Shown here: positions 8,652 through 17,967 of the stretch, one piece after another
Numbering within the stretch: position 1 is the stretch's first letter
Layout: each line of letters opens with the position of its first letter
DNA from: Arenibacter sp. ARW7G5Y1
GTDB lineage: Bacteria > Bacteroidota > Bacteroidia > Flavobacteriales > Flavobacteriaceae
Reading direction: 5' to 3'
Length of the DNA stretch: 64,000 nucleotides
Assembly (NCBI RefSeq): GCF_003201775.1
Contig: NZ_QJJZ01000011.1
Coordinates: 141,774 to 205,773 of the forward strand
Notes under the pieces: model-generated
What the model saw: the letters and a program-made list of their open reading frames with translations, nothing else
The model's database searches: none
What the model was told of the DNA's origin: nothing
Made by a program: the position numbers and the translations under genes

Positions 8652-10079
8652 ATGACCTTAGACTACCCCTCGATATTGTTTTTTTTAGCTCTGAATAATT
8701 TATTTATTATTTCCCTCTTCATTTATCAATATTTCTATCATCACAAACAATGGTATTTTTTGCTAGTGGCACTGGGTATAACGTTTCAAACGATTGCCAT
8801 TATTCTACACGGAAATAGTGATTTTTTACCACCAATCCTTGCTTTGCGCATTAATAATTTATTAATGATTGCCTGTTTTACCTTTACTTCGTTTGGTCTT
8901 ATCTCTTTTGATGGTAAGAAGCGAAAAAAACTGTTACGGATTTTTGTTGTTTTTGCATTTCTATTTTATGCCGCCATTGTAATCGCTGAAAAAAACAATA
9001 CCATTATGAATGTTATACGGATAATTTCCTGCTCATTTTTCTATGCGATAAGTGCTTATTATCTATTTTTCAATAAAAATAAATACAAGTTTTCCATTCT
9101 TTTAAGCGGGGTGCTTCTTTTATATTCCATATTCCAGCTCTTTCGCGCTTATAATATATACCAAATTGGCGATTCATATGTTTTCCTCAAAAGCTCTACC
9201 TTCAATAATTGGTTCCTTATAATTTCCATCCTTGTAATTAGTGCCATCAGTATTGGTTACATTATGCTTTTAAAGGAAGTAGATCAAAAAACAATACTTG
9301 AAAAAAATAAAATCATTGAACAGGATAAGCTTAAGCTTGAAGCGTTGAACCAAACCCAAAATAAACTTTTTTCAATTATAGCACACGATTTAAGAAGTCC
9401 GTTCAACAACATTTTATGCCTTTCCGAACTGCTCTCTGAAAAGGTTGCTACCACCGAAAATTCGGAATCTGAAGAGTTTGTTGATCTAATAAATACAACT
9501 GCCAAAAATACCCTGAGTCTGCTTGACAATTTATTAAATTGGGCAAAATCACAAACGGGAGAACTTGGTTTCAGCCCAGAAAAAATTAACCTGTCCAAAG
9601 TAATACTGCATATTATTGAACTTAAAATGTCCCAGGCTAAGGCCAAGAACATTTCTTTGTATTATTCCGCCACAGACGAAATTGAAATAAGTACTGATGA
9701 AAATATATTAAGAACTGTTTTACGGAACTTAATTTCGAACGCCATAAAATTCACAAATCCTGAAGGACATATAAATGTTGTAGTCAATAAAAATCATGAC
9801 CATGTAGAAATTTCCATTGTGGACAATGGAGTGGGAATGGACGACACTACAATCCATAAAATCTTCGATCTATCCACCAGTGTCACCCTGCCAGGTACTG
9901 CGAACGAAAATGGTTCCGGTTTAGGTTTGGTTCTATGCAGGGAATTTGTGGAACTACTGGATGGACATCTTTGGGTGGAAAGTGAAGTAGGAAAAGGGAG
10001 TAATTTTAAATTTACCCTGCCCTTTCATATTCCAGAACCGGAATTATTGAATCCGGTTTATAGCAAGGTGATAGTATAA
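8652..10079 (+). CDS. membrane sensor histidine kinase
   Basis: 475 residues. About seven hydrophobic segments (residues 8-208) form the membrane sensor, followed by a short coiled linker, the HisKA dimerisation domain with the phospho-accepting His245 in FSIIAHDLRSPFNN, and a HATPase domain with N-box NLISNAIKFTN, G1 DNGVGMD and G2 GSGLGLVL. There is no response-regulator gene directly next to it; the 580 bases downstream look decayed. The signal sensed is unknown. Such kinases in Bacteroidota often act with LytTR or OmpR-type regulators encoded elsewhere. Confidence 0.9.
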   Translation: MTLDYPSILFFLALNNLFIISLFIYQYFYHHKQWYFLLVALGITFQTIAIILHGNSDFLPPILALRINNLLMIACFTFTSFGLISFDGKKRKKLLRIFVVFAFLFYAAIVIAEKNNTIMNVIRIISCSFFYAISAYYLFFNKNKYKFSILLSGVLLLYSIFQLFRAYNIYQIGDSYVFLKSSTFNNWFLIISILVISAISIGYIMLLKEVDQKTILEKNKIIEQDKLKLEALNQTQNKLFSIIAHDLRSPFNNILCLSELLSEKVATTENSESEEFVDLINTTAKNTLSLLDNLLNWAKSQTGELGFSPEKINLSKVILHIIELKMSQAKAKNISLYYSATDEIEISTDENILRTVLRNLISNAIKFTNPEGHINVVVNKNHDHVEISIVDNGVGMDDTTIHKIFDLSTSVTLPGTANENGSGLGLVLCREFVELLDGHLWVESEVGKGSNFKFTLPFHIPEPELLNPVYSKVIV

Positions 10080-10661
10080 CTGTAGAGATCTTACGGGCAC
10101 CGTGGTTTACATTCCGGCGCAGAGGAATACACTGCTTACTATTAATCCATACGGATGGAGTTCCTACCTAAACCAAGCGACCCAGGGTAGCATACTTGGA
10201 TAAATTGATCAAATAAGGGTGTGCAACTTAGCCCCTATTTTACTTTCGGTGCTAGTACCCTATAGAAAATTCCCAATCCAATTCCCTTCACTTATCACTA
10301 TTTTCGGCCATTTATTTTAAATTATATACACCGTAGTCCCAAATAGGAAATCCAGCGTCTTCATAAGAAATGGTGTGTTACAACGGATAATTCTGTATTT
10401 TATCGATGTGGCAAGTACCGAAATCAATATTTGCTACCTTAGAAGTAAAGAATCCAATACTTGACCGTAATACTCCCCTCTGGGCTCCAGTGAAATCTTT
10501 ATTGGATCTTTTGACAAAATCGGCTGGTTGGATTATAGGTCGTTAAAACAGTTATTTTGTGACTTGTGCTTTTATCGTATGCTGGCCCTCATGGTTGACA
10601 ATTAAAAATCCTAGGAAAACATTATATGGGTAATACTGCCATTTATTTTAAAACCAAATTC
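10080..10661. other. long intergenic region, possibly decayed coding sequence
   Basis: About 580 bases with no intact gene. Short open pieces occur on the plus strand (about 10095-10204 and 10325-10465) whose translations look protein-like but end at stops. The second piece has a weak resemblance to a LytTR DNA-binding domain, which would suit a regulator after the kinase; this is a guess. No terminator was recognised. Confidence 0.3.
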
Positions 10662-11729
10662 ATGAAGAACGCTCCATTCATTTTTATGATGCTCTTTTGG
10701 GCAACAGCTTCTATACACTCACAATCGACCTCTATTGACAATACCAAAACCGAAGCTGGAAAAATTGACAGTCTGATACAGCACAGTTATGAAAAAGGCA
10801 TGTTCAATGGTGCTATATTGGTTAGTAGAGGGGATAAAATTATTTATAAAAATGCCCTAGGTTATGCAGACAAGGACAATAATCGAAAACTAAACATAGC
10901 TTCCGTTTTTTATTTGGCATCTGTGTCAAAACAATTTACAGCAATGGCGATTATGATTTTAAAAGAGCAAAAGAAGCTCTCTTATGATGATAAATTATCC
11001 AAGTATTTCCCTGAGTTTCCGGACTACGCCAATACTGTTACCCTAAAACATTTAATGACCCATACTTCGGGTATAGCGGACCACTATAGATTGGGTATTT
11101 ATAGAAAGGGACTTAGGGATAAGGACGTATTGGAGGCCCTTGTAAAACAAAAGGAATTGGATTTTAAGCCTGGGGACGAATTCAGATATAGCAATGGGGG
11201 TTATGTGCTTTTATCACTAATAGTTACAAAAGTCTCGGGCATGCCCTTTCATAAGTTTATGGAAATAAATATTTTTAGGCCCTTGGGCATGAACAATACT
11301 TTGGTGTATGACGAATCTGCACCAGCTATTGAAAACAGAGCTGTTGGGTATAACCAAGCGGGGCAGTTGGATGATTATGAAATTTTCACAACGGGTGCTG
11401 GTGGTATGTTTTCCACGCTTGATGATCTACATCTTTGGGATCGGGCACTGTACACGGAACAGTTGATTTCGCATGCTGCCCTTGAAGAAGCATTTACCCC
11501 CGCAACCCTAAATAATGGGGAATTGACCAAGTACGGTTACGGTTGGGGAGTTTCTGAAGGAGATGGTCAAAAGGTAGTACAGCATACAGGGGGACTTGCA
11601 GGCTATAGAACCTTTATAAAACGAAATCTATATAATAAAAGTTGTTATATTATACTTACCAATCACGGTGATACATCCAATACTACGGCCATTAAAACAG
11701 CCTTGGATGAAATTTTGGAAGGAAAATGA
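10662..11729 (+). CDS. serine hydrolase, class C beta-lactamase/PBP family
   Basis: 355 residues from the ATG that starts a clean signal peptide (cleavage near SIHSQ). Catalytic motifs of the beta-lactamase (Pfam PF00144) family are all present: SVSK (Ser87, Lys90), YSN (Tyr176) and HTGG (His308). An upstream in-frame ATG at 10626 adds only a polar extension. Family members are D-aminopeptidases, esterases or DD-peptidases; substrate unknown. It is periplasmic. A second, diverged paralogue follows after 57 bases, suggesting a two-gene unit. Confidence 0.85.
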   Translation: MKNAPFIFMMLFWATASIHSQSTSIDNTKTEAGKIDSLIQHSYEKGMFNGAILVSRGDKIIYKNALGYADKDNNRKLNIASVFYLASVSKQFTAMAIMILKEQKKLSYDDKLSKYFPEFPDYANTVTLKHLMTHTSGIADHYRLGIYRKGLRDKDVLEALVKQKELDFKPGDEFRYSNGGYVLLSLIVTKVSGMPFHKFMEINIFRPLGMNNTLVYDESAPAIENRAVGYNQAGQLDDYEIFTTGAGGMFSTLDDLHLWDRALYTEQLISHAALEEAFTPATLNNGELTKYGYGWGVSEGDGQKVVQHTGGLAGYRTFIKRNLYNKSCYIILTNHGDTSNTTAIKTALDEILEGK

Positions 11730-11786
11730 CGATAATTTTAAGATTTCCTATTTTAGCTTTAGGTCCCCATAACCAGAAAAAATAAA

Positions 11787-12827
11787 ATGTCTAAAAAGTA
11801 CACCAAACGTATCCTTAAAATTATATTTATTTTAGCAAGTATAGGCTCCTTGTATTTCGTACCATGGATTTTGGTAAAGGCGTGGATCTTGCCGTTGCCC
11901 GATACGGTGCAAGAACAAGTAAATGAAGCCATTGAACATGGTTTTGACGGTATGATAGTATATGTGGATCAAGCTGGGGAAGCAGCGGGGTTTTACGCCG
12001 GAGGCTGGCATGACCGTAAAAATAAAATACCTGCCTACCCCCAGGCCTTATTCAAGATTGCCAGCATTACCAAACTATATGTGGCCGTAGCTACCGCAAA
12101 ATTGATCAAGGCCCAACGTTTGTCGTTGAACAAAACGCTTGCGGATTACTTTCCTGAACTTGTGGGTAGAATTGAAAATGCAGAAAAAATTACCTTGAAA
12201 ATGATGCTACAGCACCGTAGCGGTATCCCCAATTTTGTAGATCACCCCAATTATTGGATAAACCCTCCAAAAAATAAACAAGAAACACTTGATTATGCCT
12301 TGGATTTACCGGCCGACTTTGCACCGGGGGAGGATTACGGCTATTCAAACACCAATTATATGCTAATTTCCGATCTCATTGATAAAGTGTTGGGCTATGG
12401 CCATCAACAATATATCAAGGAGGAAATTTTAACACCACTAGGACTAAAAAACACATTCGGCTCCCTAAATGAAGTGAATTTGGACGATGTTATGAGTGGC
12501 TATTATGTTGGCTATGAGGAAGATTTCAAGACTGACAATACGGGTTTGATGCTCGCCACTGCAGAAGATGTGGGTAAATTCTTGAGGGCCCTGAACGATG
12601 GATCCGTGTTTAACGAAGGGGAACAGGAAATATATTCCTCCATATACGTGTACGAGCATACAGGCCTGCTCGTGGGTTATCAGAGCATGGCGGAATATCA
12701 TAAAGACTTGGATACAGTGGTTATTCAATTTAATAATACCACGGATTTTAATGGCTATGAATGGAATTTAGCGGAAATCATATATAGCAGAATTGTAAAA
12801 ATTATAAGACGGGATAAAGACTCATAA
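11787..12827 (+). CDS. serine hydrolase, class C beta-lactamase/PBP family, membrane-anchored
   Basis: 346 residues. An N-terminal hydrophobic helix (about 11-30) with basic flank probably anchors it in the inner membrane, facing the periplasm. Motifs: SITK (Ser93, Lys96), YSN (Tyr186) and HTG (His291). Only low similarity to the preceding gene, so an old duplication or separate acquisition. The C-terminal domain is shorter than usual and the region between YSN and HTG is compressed, yet all three motifs remain, so it is probably active. Substrate unknown. Confidence 0.85.
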   Translation: MSKKYTKRILKIIFILASIGSLYFVPWILVKAWILPLPDTVQEQVNEAIEHGFDGMIVYVDQAGEAAGFYAGGWHDRKNKIPAYPQALFKIASITKLYVAVATAKLIKAQRLSLNKTLADYFPELVGRIENAEKITLKMMLQHRSGIPNFVDHPNYWINPPKNKQETLDYALDLPADFAPGEDYGYSNTNYMLISDLIDKVLGYGHQQYIKEEILTPLGLKNTFGSLNEVNLDDVMSGYYVGYEEDFKTDNTGLMLATAEDVGKFLRALNDGSVFNEGEQEIYSSIYVYEHTGLLVGYQSMAEYHKDLDTVVIQFNNTTDFNGYEWNLAEIIYSRIVKIIRRDKDS

Positions 12828-12921
12828 CAAAATATAAACCATTGCATTAAAGGCTTTCCGAAAAGAAGGTGGTAGCTACATTCCATATCTGTTCGTTGGC
12901 TTAAAACAAAAACCAGGAATT

Positions 12922-14352
12922 ATGAAAAAGATATTTTACGTATTTCTATTATTGATCAATTTTAGTTGTAGTAGTACTGATGATAGTGAAATTGATGAAC
13001 AGCAAGACCCCATTACAGTTGCTTCCCTTGAGATTTCATCCACATCCGGATCTATATTGGCAGATGGCAGTGACACAGTGACGTTTTCTGTAATAGCCCG
13101 TGATAAAAATCAAAATACCATTCAAAATTCCAATTTTGATATTTATATTGATGGGAATCTCCATGACTCCAGTACTTTTAGTACCAATACGGCTGGACAA
13201 TATAAGGTGTATGCCAAAATGGATCTGGTTAAATCGAATACGATTACGATTACTGCAGAAGAAGTTCAAGTAAATTTAACCAGTATTAGCTTAAATGCCA
13301 ACACCTCTTTAATTATTGCCGATGGAAATTCCAAGGCAGAATTATCCGTTATCTTTTATGATGAAAATAACAGTCCTGTTGATAATGTTGATTATGAAAT
13401 AGTTGATAATGATACTGTATTGGATAATCCCAATTTAGGATATACCACTACAGTAAGTGGAATTCACGATTTAAAAATACAGGCTAAGGGTATTGAATCG
13501 AATACCATACAATTAAACGCCAGGGTAAATGTTGATTATCCTACCATTTCCGTTCCCGTAATTTTTCATATTGTACATTTTGGAGAAAGCATTGGCTCAG
13601 GGACAAACCTATCACAAGGTCAAGTTACAGCGCTTTTGGACAAACTCAACAAAGGTTTTTCAAATCAATACAACTCTGAGAATCCGAATGCTGTGGATAC
13701 CAAAATTGTTTTTCGACTTGCAAATTTGGATTCCAATGATGTTCAATTACCCGAACCTGGAATAAATAGAATTGACGGGAGTACATATGATGATGGGGTT
13801 CCTGCATTTCCTGATAGTTTTGATATTGCAAATGATAAAAAATTAGCTATTAATGAATATTGGAATTTGGGACTGGAAACCATATGGGATCCAAAAATGT
13901 ATTTAAACCTATGGATAGGTCCGGACCAAGAAGCTAGGGGAAGTGCCTCATTACCCTGGATTTATGAATCCTATTCTCTTGACGGTTTGGTTAGTATTCC
14001 CGATAATTCCGAACTTGAACCTAATAATGATACTTTTCCGAGTTTTTGGTTGGATACCAACAATGCTTTAACCAGTACTGCCATAATACATGAAGTGGGA
14101 CATTCCCTGGGGCTATTGCACGTATTCTCCAATGACAATTGTACTACGAGTGATTATTGTCAGGATACCTATTCATACATCTTCAATGAACCAAACCAAC
14201 CTTGTTCCGATAATTTAGGTGGAAATATCAATGACAATTTTATGGATTATACGGGTATTTACAATACCTTTAGTTATGAGCAAAGGGAAAGAATACATCA
14301 CGTCTTCGAATACGGCTTATGGCTCAATGAATTAAAAAACTCCAATAAATAA
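12922..14352 (+). CDS. lipoprotein zinc metalloprotease (M43 pappalysin-like)
   Basis: 476 residues. A signal peptide ends in a Cys (INFSC), suggesting a lipoprotein. Two Ig-like/invasin-type beta domains (about 33-112 and 118-200) precede a metzincin catalytic domain that opens with VPVIFHIVHFGE. The zinc motif HEVGHSLGLLH gives His390, Glu391, His394 and His400, and NFMDYT provides the Met-turn. Cysteine-rich loops after the zinc site match pappalysin-type M43 enzymes. Exported protein degradation is the likely role. It lies in a plus-strand series of unrelated exported enzymes. Confidence 0.85.
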   Translation: MKKIFYVFLLLINFSCSSTDDSEIDEQQDPITVASLEISSTSGSILADGSDTVTFSVIARDKNQNTIQNSNFDIYIDGNLHDSSTFSTNTAGQYKVYAKMDLVKSNTITITAEEVQVNLTSISLNANTSLIIADGNSKAELSVIFYDENNSPVDNVDYEIVDNDTVLDNPNLGYTTTVSGIHDLKIQAKGIESNTIQLNARVNVDYPTISVPVIFHIVHFGESIGSGTNLSQGQVTALLDKLNKGFSNQYNSENPNAVDTKIVFRLANLDSNDVQLPEPGINRIDGSTYDDGVPAFPDSFDIANDKKLAINEYWNLGLETIWDPKMYLNLWIGPDQEARGSASLPWIYESYSLDGLVSIPDNSELEPNNDTFPSFWLDTNNALTSTAIIHEVGHSLGLLHVFSNDNCTTSDYCQDTYSYIFNEPNQPCSDNLGGNINDNFMDYTGIYNTFSYEQRERIHHVFEYGLWLNELKNSNK

Positions 14353-14371
14353 TTTATACCGACATTGGTAA

Positions 14372-14495
14372 GTAGCAACCAGTCCTACATGGTTATTGTG
14401 TGGGGCGTTAGGCACAGGATCAATTTGCCAGGCTTGGCGGAAGGCAATACCGCCCTAGACCGATGGTTTGTATGTATACACTGACTTGTTGCTAC
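14372..14495. repeat. spacer with imperfect terminal inverted repeat
   Basis: GTAGCAACCAGTC (14372-14384) is the reverse complement of GACTTGTTGCTAC (14483-14495) but for one base. The 124-base block lies between the metalloprotease and esterase genes and also contains CGTTAGGC near 14414-14421. It could fold into a long cruciform of the kind seen in integron attC sites, but no integrase is present. Confidence 0.5.
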
Positions 14496-14544
14496 AGCCG
14501 GAAGTTGGCTTACATTGTGAAAAACCGAGTAACCAATTAAAATC

Positions 14545-15810
14545 ATGAAAAACCTTTTACTATTTGTGTTTATTATTCTCGGTTTGATCAGTTGTAAACA
14601 GCAAGAAAAACCTATAGATATTGAAAACCAAAATAATCAAATAGTCATTGGACAATTGGACAGTATTTACTCCGAAATTTTGGACGAATCCCGTGAACTG
14701 TGGATACATATTCCAGAAAGTGCAAAAGATAGTTTGTCCTACAAAACTACATATCCAGTAATTTACTTGTTGGATGGTCCATCAAATTTTAATTCCGTAA
14801 CTGGAATTATTGAGCATTTAAGCGGTAATATGATTGTTCCAGAAATGATTATTATTGGTATAGCCAATACAAATAGGTCTTTAGATTTGACACCTACAAA
14901 AGTAGATATTGATGTTATATCAGGAGATAGTATTCAATATCCATCAGGTGGTGGAAACAAATTTCTTGATTTCATTGAAAAAGAATTAATACCATATGTG
15001 GAAAAAACATATCCTACCACTACCTATAAAACTTTTGTAGGTCATTCTTTTGGAGGTTTAAGTGTTATCAATGCCTTAGTAAATAGAAAAGAGCTTTTTA
15101 ATAATTATGTTGCAATAGACCCCAGTTTATGGTGGGACAATCGTGCTTTTTTAAATATCGCAGATTCTATTTTATCGACAAATAAATTTGATAATAAAGC
15201 ACTATACGTCGGTGTGGCAAATACAATGGAATCCGATATGGATATTGACAAAGTTCAAAATGACAATATTCCCGACACCTATTTCACAGTTCATATAAAA
15301 TCAATATTACAATTTGTTAATTCCCTCGACACTAAAAAAGATAATGGACTTTTATTTGAATGGAAATACTATGAAAATGACGACCATGGAAGTGTGCCAT
15401 TTATTACCGAATATGACGCTTTCAGATTTCTTTTTTCCTGGTACAAATTGAATGGAGTAAATAATTTCTACTCGGAGAAGTCAACTTTGAATGCTAAAGA
15501 AATAATAAAAATAATCAGCTCCCACTATGCGAATATTTCAGATCGATTTGGTTATCAAGTAATTCCACCTGAAAAATATATTAACTCAATCGGCAAAGGA
15601 TTTATGCACAATAATATGCCTGAAAAAGCATATAGCCTCTTGAATTTAAATATTAAAAACTATCCGAAAAGTGTTAATGTATTTGAATCTATGGGGGATT
15701 ATTACTTATTTCAATCTGACACTTTAAATGCTATCAAAGAATTTAAAAATGGACTTAAAATTAGAGAAAAGGCAACACTAAGGGGAAAATTGGAGAAATT
15801 GGAGGATTGA
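14545..15810 (+). CDS. lipoprotein alpha/beta-hydrolase, esterase D/IroE type, with TPR-like tail
   Basis: 421 residues. Signal peptide with lipobox ending GLISC. The hydrolase domain shows PVIYLLDG at the first strand and the nucleophile elbow GHSFGG; an aspartate and a late His in NDDHGSVP complete a plausible triad. Residues about 345-415 form TPR-like helices (KAYSLLNLNIKNYPKSVNVFESMGDYYL). The family (PF00756) contains esterases and siderophore esterases; many Bacteroidota members are of unknown substrate. It lies between two hairpin-rich spacers. Confidence 0.8.
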   Translation: MKNLLLFVFIILGLISCKQQEKPIDIENQNNQIVIGQLDSIYSEILDESRELWIHIPESAKDSLSYKTTYPVIYLLDGPSNFNSVTGIIEHLSGNMIVPEMIIIGIANTNRSLDLTPTKVDIDVISGDSIQYPSGGGNKFLDFIEKELIPYVEKTYPTTTYKTFVGHSFGGLSVINALVNRKELFNNYVAIDPSLWWDNRAFLNIADSILSTNKFDNKALYVGVANTMESDMDIDKVQNDNIPDTYFTVHIKSILQFVNSLDTKKDNGLLFEWKYYENDDHGSVPFITEYDAFRFLFSWYKLNGVNNFYSEKSTLNAKEIIKIISSHYANISDRFGYQVIPPEKYINSIGKGFMHNNMPEKAYSLLNLNIKNYPKSVNVFESMGDYYLFQSDTLNAIKEFKNGLKIREKATLRGKLEKLED

Positions 15811-16144
15811 ACTCTGTAAAAAACAAGGAAGTGCCAACAAAGCGCTTAAACAATACGGCTTCGGGCTTTACGAAAGGTCTGTGTATATTTATAAAGTCGC
15901 TATATTGAAAATTACGCGATAGCGAAATATTCAGTTTTGGCTATGGACAACAAAAAACATAAAGCCAACCCGCCCGAACGTACGCGTTCGGTACGGGCGG
16001 GCAACAAAATTTAGCTACGTACCCAGTACATGCCAAAAAGCTTGGCAAGCGGAAACGGAAAGTTTCCTTGCCCTTGCATAGCCTGCCATTGTGCGCCATT
16101 CAGGCTTATAAAGTGATTTTATTTATTAATCAAAAAATATAATT
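15811..16144. other. hairpin-rich spacer
   Basis: No gene. It holds several stem-loops: CCCGCCCG (15969-15976) / CGGGCGGG (15994-16001) enclosing an inner CGAACG / CGTTCG pair; GCCAA (16032-16036) / TTGGC (16042-16046); and GGAAAC (16051-16056) / GTTTCC (16062-16067). GC content is clearly above the flanking genes. No T-run follows the hairpins, so they are not simple terminators. Confidence 0.6.
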
Positions 16145-16936
16145 ATGAAAAGAATATTCAATTATCTAATGGTTATTATGCTGACCGTCCAATTTTCATA
16201 TTCTCAAAATATATATAAGAACTTCAAATGGCCTGAAAAGAAAAAGGCCGCAGTCTGCTTAACATTTGATGATGGTCAAGATTCACATCTGGATAATGCC
16301 ATACCCCTACTTGATTCCTATAATATGAAAGCAACTTTTTATTGTCCTGGGAATAAGGAGTCTTTACATAATCGCATCGCTGAATGGAAAAAAATCGTTG
16401 AAAATGGCCATGAGCTTGGCAATCATTCTTTATTTCATCCATGTGATGGTAGATTATTCGATTGGGTTACACCAGAATATGACTTAAACAATTATTCCAA
16501 GGAACAAATGCGCATGGAATTATATACTGCCAACACTCTCTTAAAGGCTGTTGATGGAAAATCGAATAGAACTTATGGTTATACCTGCTCAAATTTTAAA
16601 GTGCAGGGCGATTCAACCTACGTTGATATAGTGAAGGAACTATTTTCGGCCGCAAGAAGTGATGGCCCTATACCAAAAACCATGGAAAATATAGACATTA
16701 ATTTTATGCCTAGTTGGTGTGTAGACAGTCATTCAGGCAAAGAACTTATCGATTATATAAAAGAAGCAAGAAGTAATGGGACCATTGCCACTTTTATGTT
16801 TCATAGCGTGGGTGGTGGTTACTTAAACGTATCCAATGAAGCTTTACAGGAACTGTTGGCTTATCTTAAAGAAAATGAACAGGATTATTGGGTAGATACC
16901 TTTTTTAATGTTACTGAATATATATCAAATCAATAA
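16145..16936 (+). CDS. exported polysaccharide deacetylase (NodB domain, CE4)
   Basis: 263 residues with a signal peptide (cleavage near SYSQ). The NodB domain begins at about 35: motif 1 TFDDG with Asp42/Asp43 and motif 2 HSLFH with His94/His98 supply the base and metal ligands. Members remove N- or O-acetyl groups from chitooligosaccharide, peptidoglycan or xylan. The C-terminal motifs are relaxed (FMFHSVGGG). Exported and single-gene, it lies in the plus-strand series of extracytoplasmic hydrolases. Substrate unknown. Confidence 0.85.
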   Translation: MKRIFNYLMVIMLTVQFSYSQNIYKNFKWPEKKKAAVCLTFDDGQDSHLDNAIPLLDSYNMKATFYCPGNKESLHNRIAEWKKIVENGHELGNHSLFHPCDGRLFDWVTPEYDLNNYSKEQMRMELYTANTLLKAVDGKSNRTYGYTCSNFKVQGDSTYVDIVKELFSAARSDGPIPKTMENIDINFMPSWCVDSHSGKELIDYIKEARSNGTIATFMFHSVGGGYLNVSNEALQELLAYLKENEQDYWVDTFFNVTEYISNQ

Positions 16937-17074
16937 GTCAATATTGAATAAATTAGTGGGTTGAGATTAAAGAACGTTGACGGAAATTGGAAAACACGCA
17001 ATACGCAACATTGGCTAATTCTATTGTTATTAAGCCTGCCAACTTATTTGATTAAAATAAAATTTATCATATAG

Positions 17075-17455
17075 ATGTTATCATACCTTTCAACCCCACT
17101 ACACCTGACAATTGGATTTTTTCTCCTATCGGTTTTGTCGCTTTTTATTTTTGGTAAGGACCAAGCGGAGAGTTTGTGGAACATTGGAGGTCTTGTATTT
17201 GCTTGCTATCTCATCTTCAGCTCTATACTTATTCTGTTTGATGATACGGGATGGGGTTATTTTTTGTCAATTTTGGGCTATTCTTTACTTTATCTCGTTT
17301 TTACCGGCATTTTAATTCAAATTATAATTCAGGTAAAGCAGCTTCCAGGTTCCAATGAGTCTGCCATGATATTCCTGATTATAATATTACATCCTCTTCT
17401 TCTGCTTTTTTTTAAATTAATCAAATGGTTGTTTTCAACGTTTGCGCAAAAATGA
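17075..17455 (+). CDS. small integral membrane protein
   Basis: 126 residues made almost entirely of four hydrophobic segments (about 10-27, 35-54, 58-80 and 98-117). I recognise no family. It follows the deacetylase gene after 138 bases and is the last plus-strand gene before the decayed edge of the minus-strand PUL. Start chosen at the ATG after an AT-rich leader. Confidence 0.6.
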   Translation: MLSYLSTPLHLTIGFFLLSVLSLFIFGKDQAESLWNIGGLVFACYLIFSSILILFDDTGWGYFLSILGYSLLYLVFTGILIQIIIQVKQLPGSNESAMIFLIIILHPLLLLFFKLIKWLFSTFAQK

Positions 17456-17967
17456 AGCTAAAAGACTAGAGACAGCAACCATATTATGATCTACAATTTT
17501 GAGTTCCACAGCTAAAGAAAAATACGCCCCAAAATTTCGCCATGTGCATGGTGTAAAGAAAACGCCTATTTATAGACTTTCCCGAAACGACCAATATTAA
17601 ATGGCTATGGTACCGTTCAGTTCCCAGCTGATTGTGTTTTGGGATTCGTAACCACTATTCCGAAAAGCGGATCGTTTTACTTGCTTGGCCCACTTGCCGA
17701 ACCGTTATGTACAACCTAAACCCAATGAGACATTATATTATTCGGTTTTCTCAATATTGTTTTTCAAATACAACCATACAACCTTTATAGATTATATTTC
17801 TGCTTTATAACCAAATCATGTTATATTTAATATTTATTATGAATGAATCTTATACAGTAATTGATGTTATTGTAAAAAAGTTGGCCTAACTCCACTATCC
17901 CTTACACAACACTTTAATTTGTATTAGCATCAATGCATTTAGCGATCCTTTAGGGCTATGGGATTGT
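17456..17967. other. intergenic region with a gene remnant
   Basis: No intact gene. The part 17601-17690 duplicates a piece of the neighbouring secreted-protein gene (separate entry). The rest is AT-rich with no visible terminator. Confidence 0.5.
17601..17690 (-). pseudogene. remnant of a second copy of the adjacent secreted-protein gene
   Basis: These 90 bases match 18302-18391 in the same orientation with only about seven substitutions. That region lies in the middle of the intact gene at 17968-18918. Flanking sequence no longer matches, and there is no open frame of useful length. It is the leftover of a tandem paralogue or of a partial duplication. Confidence 0.8.
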
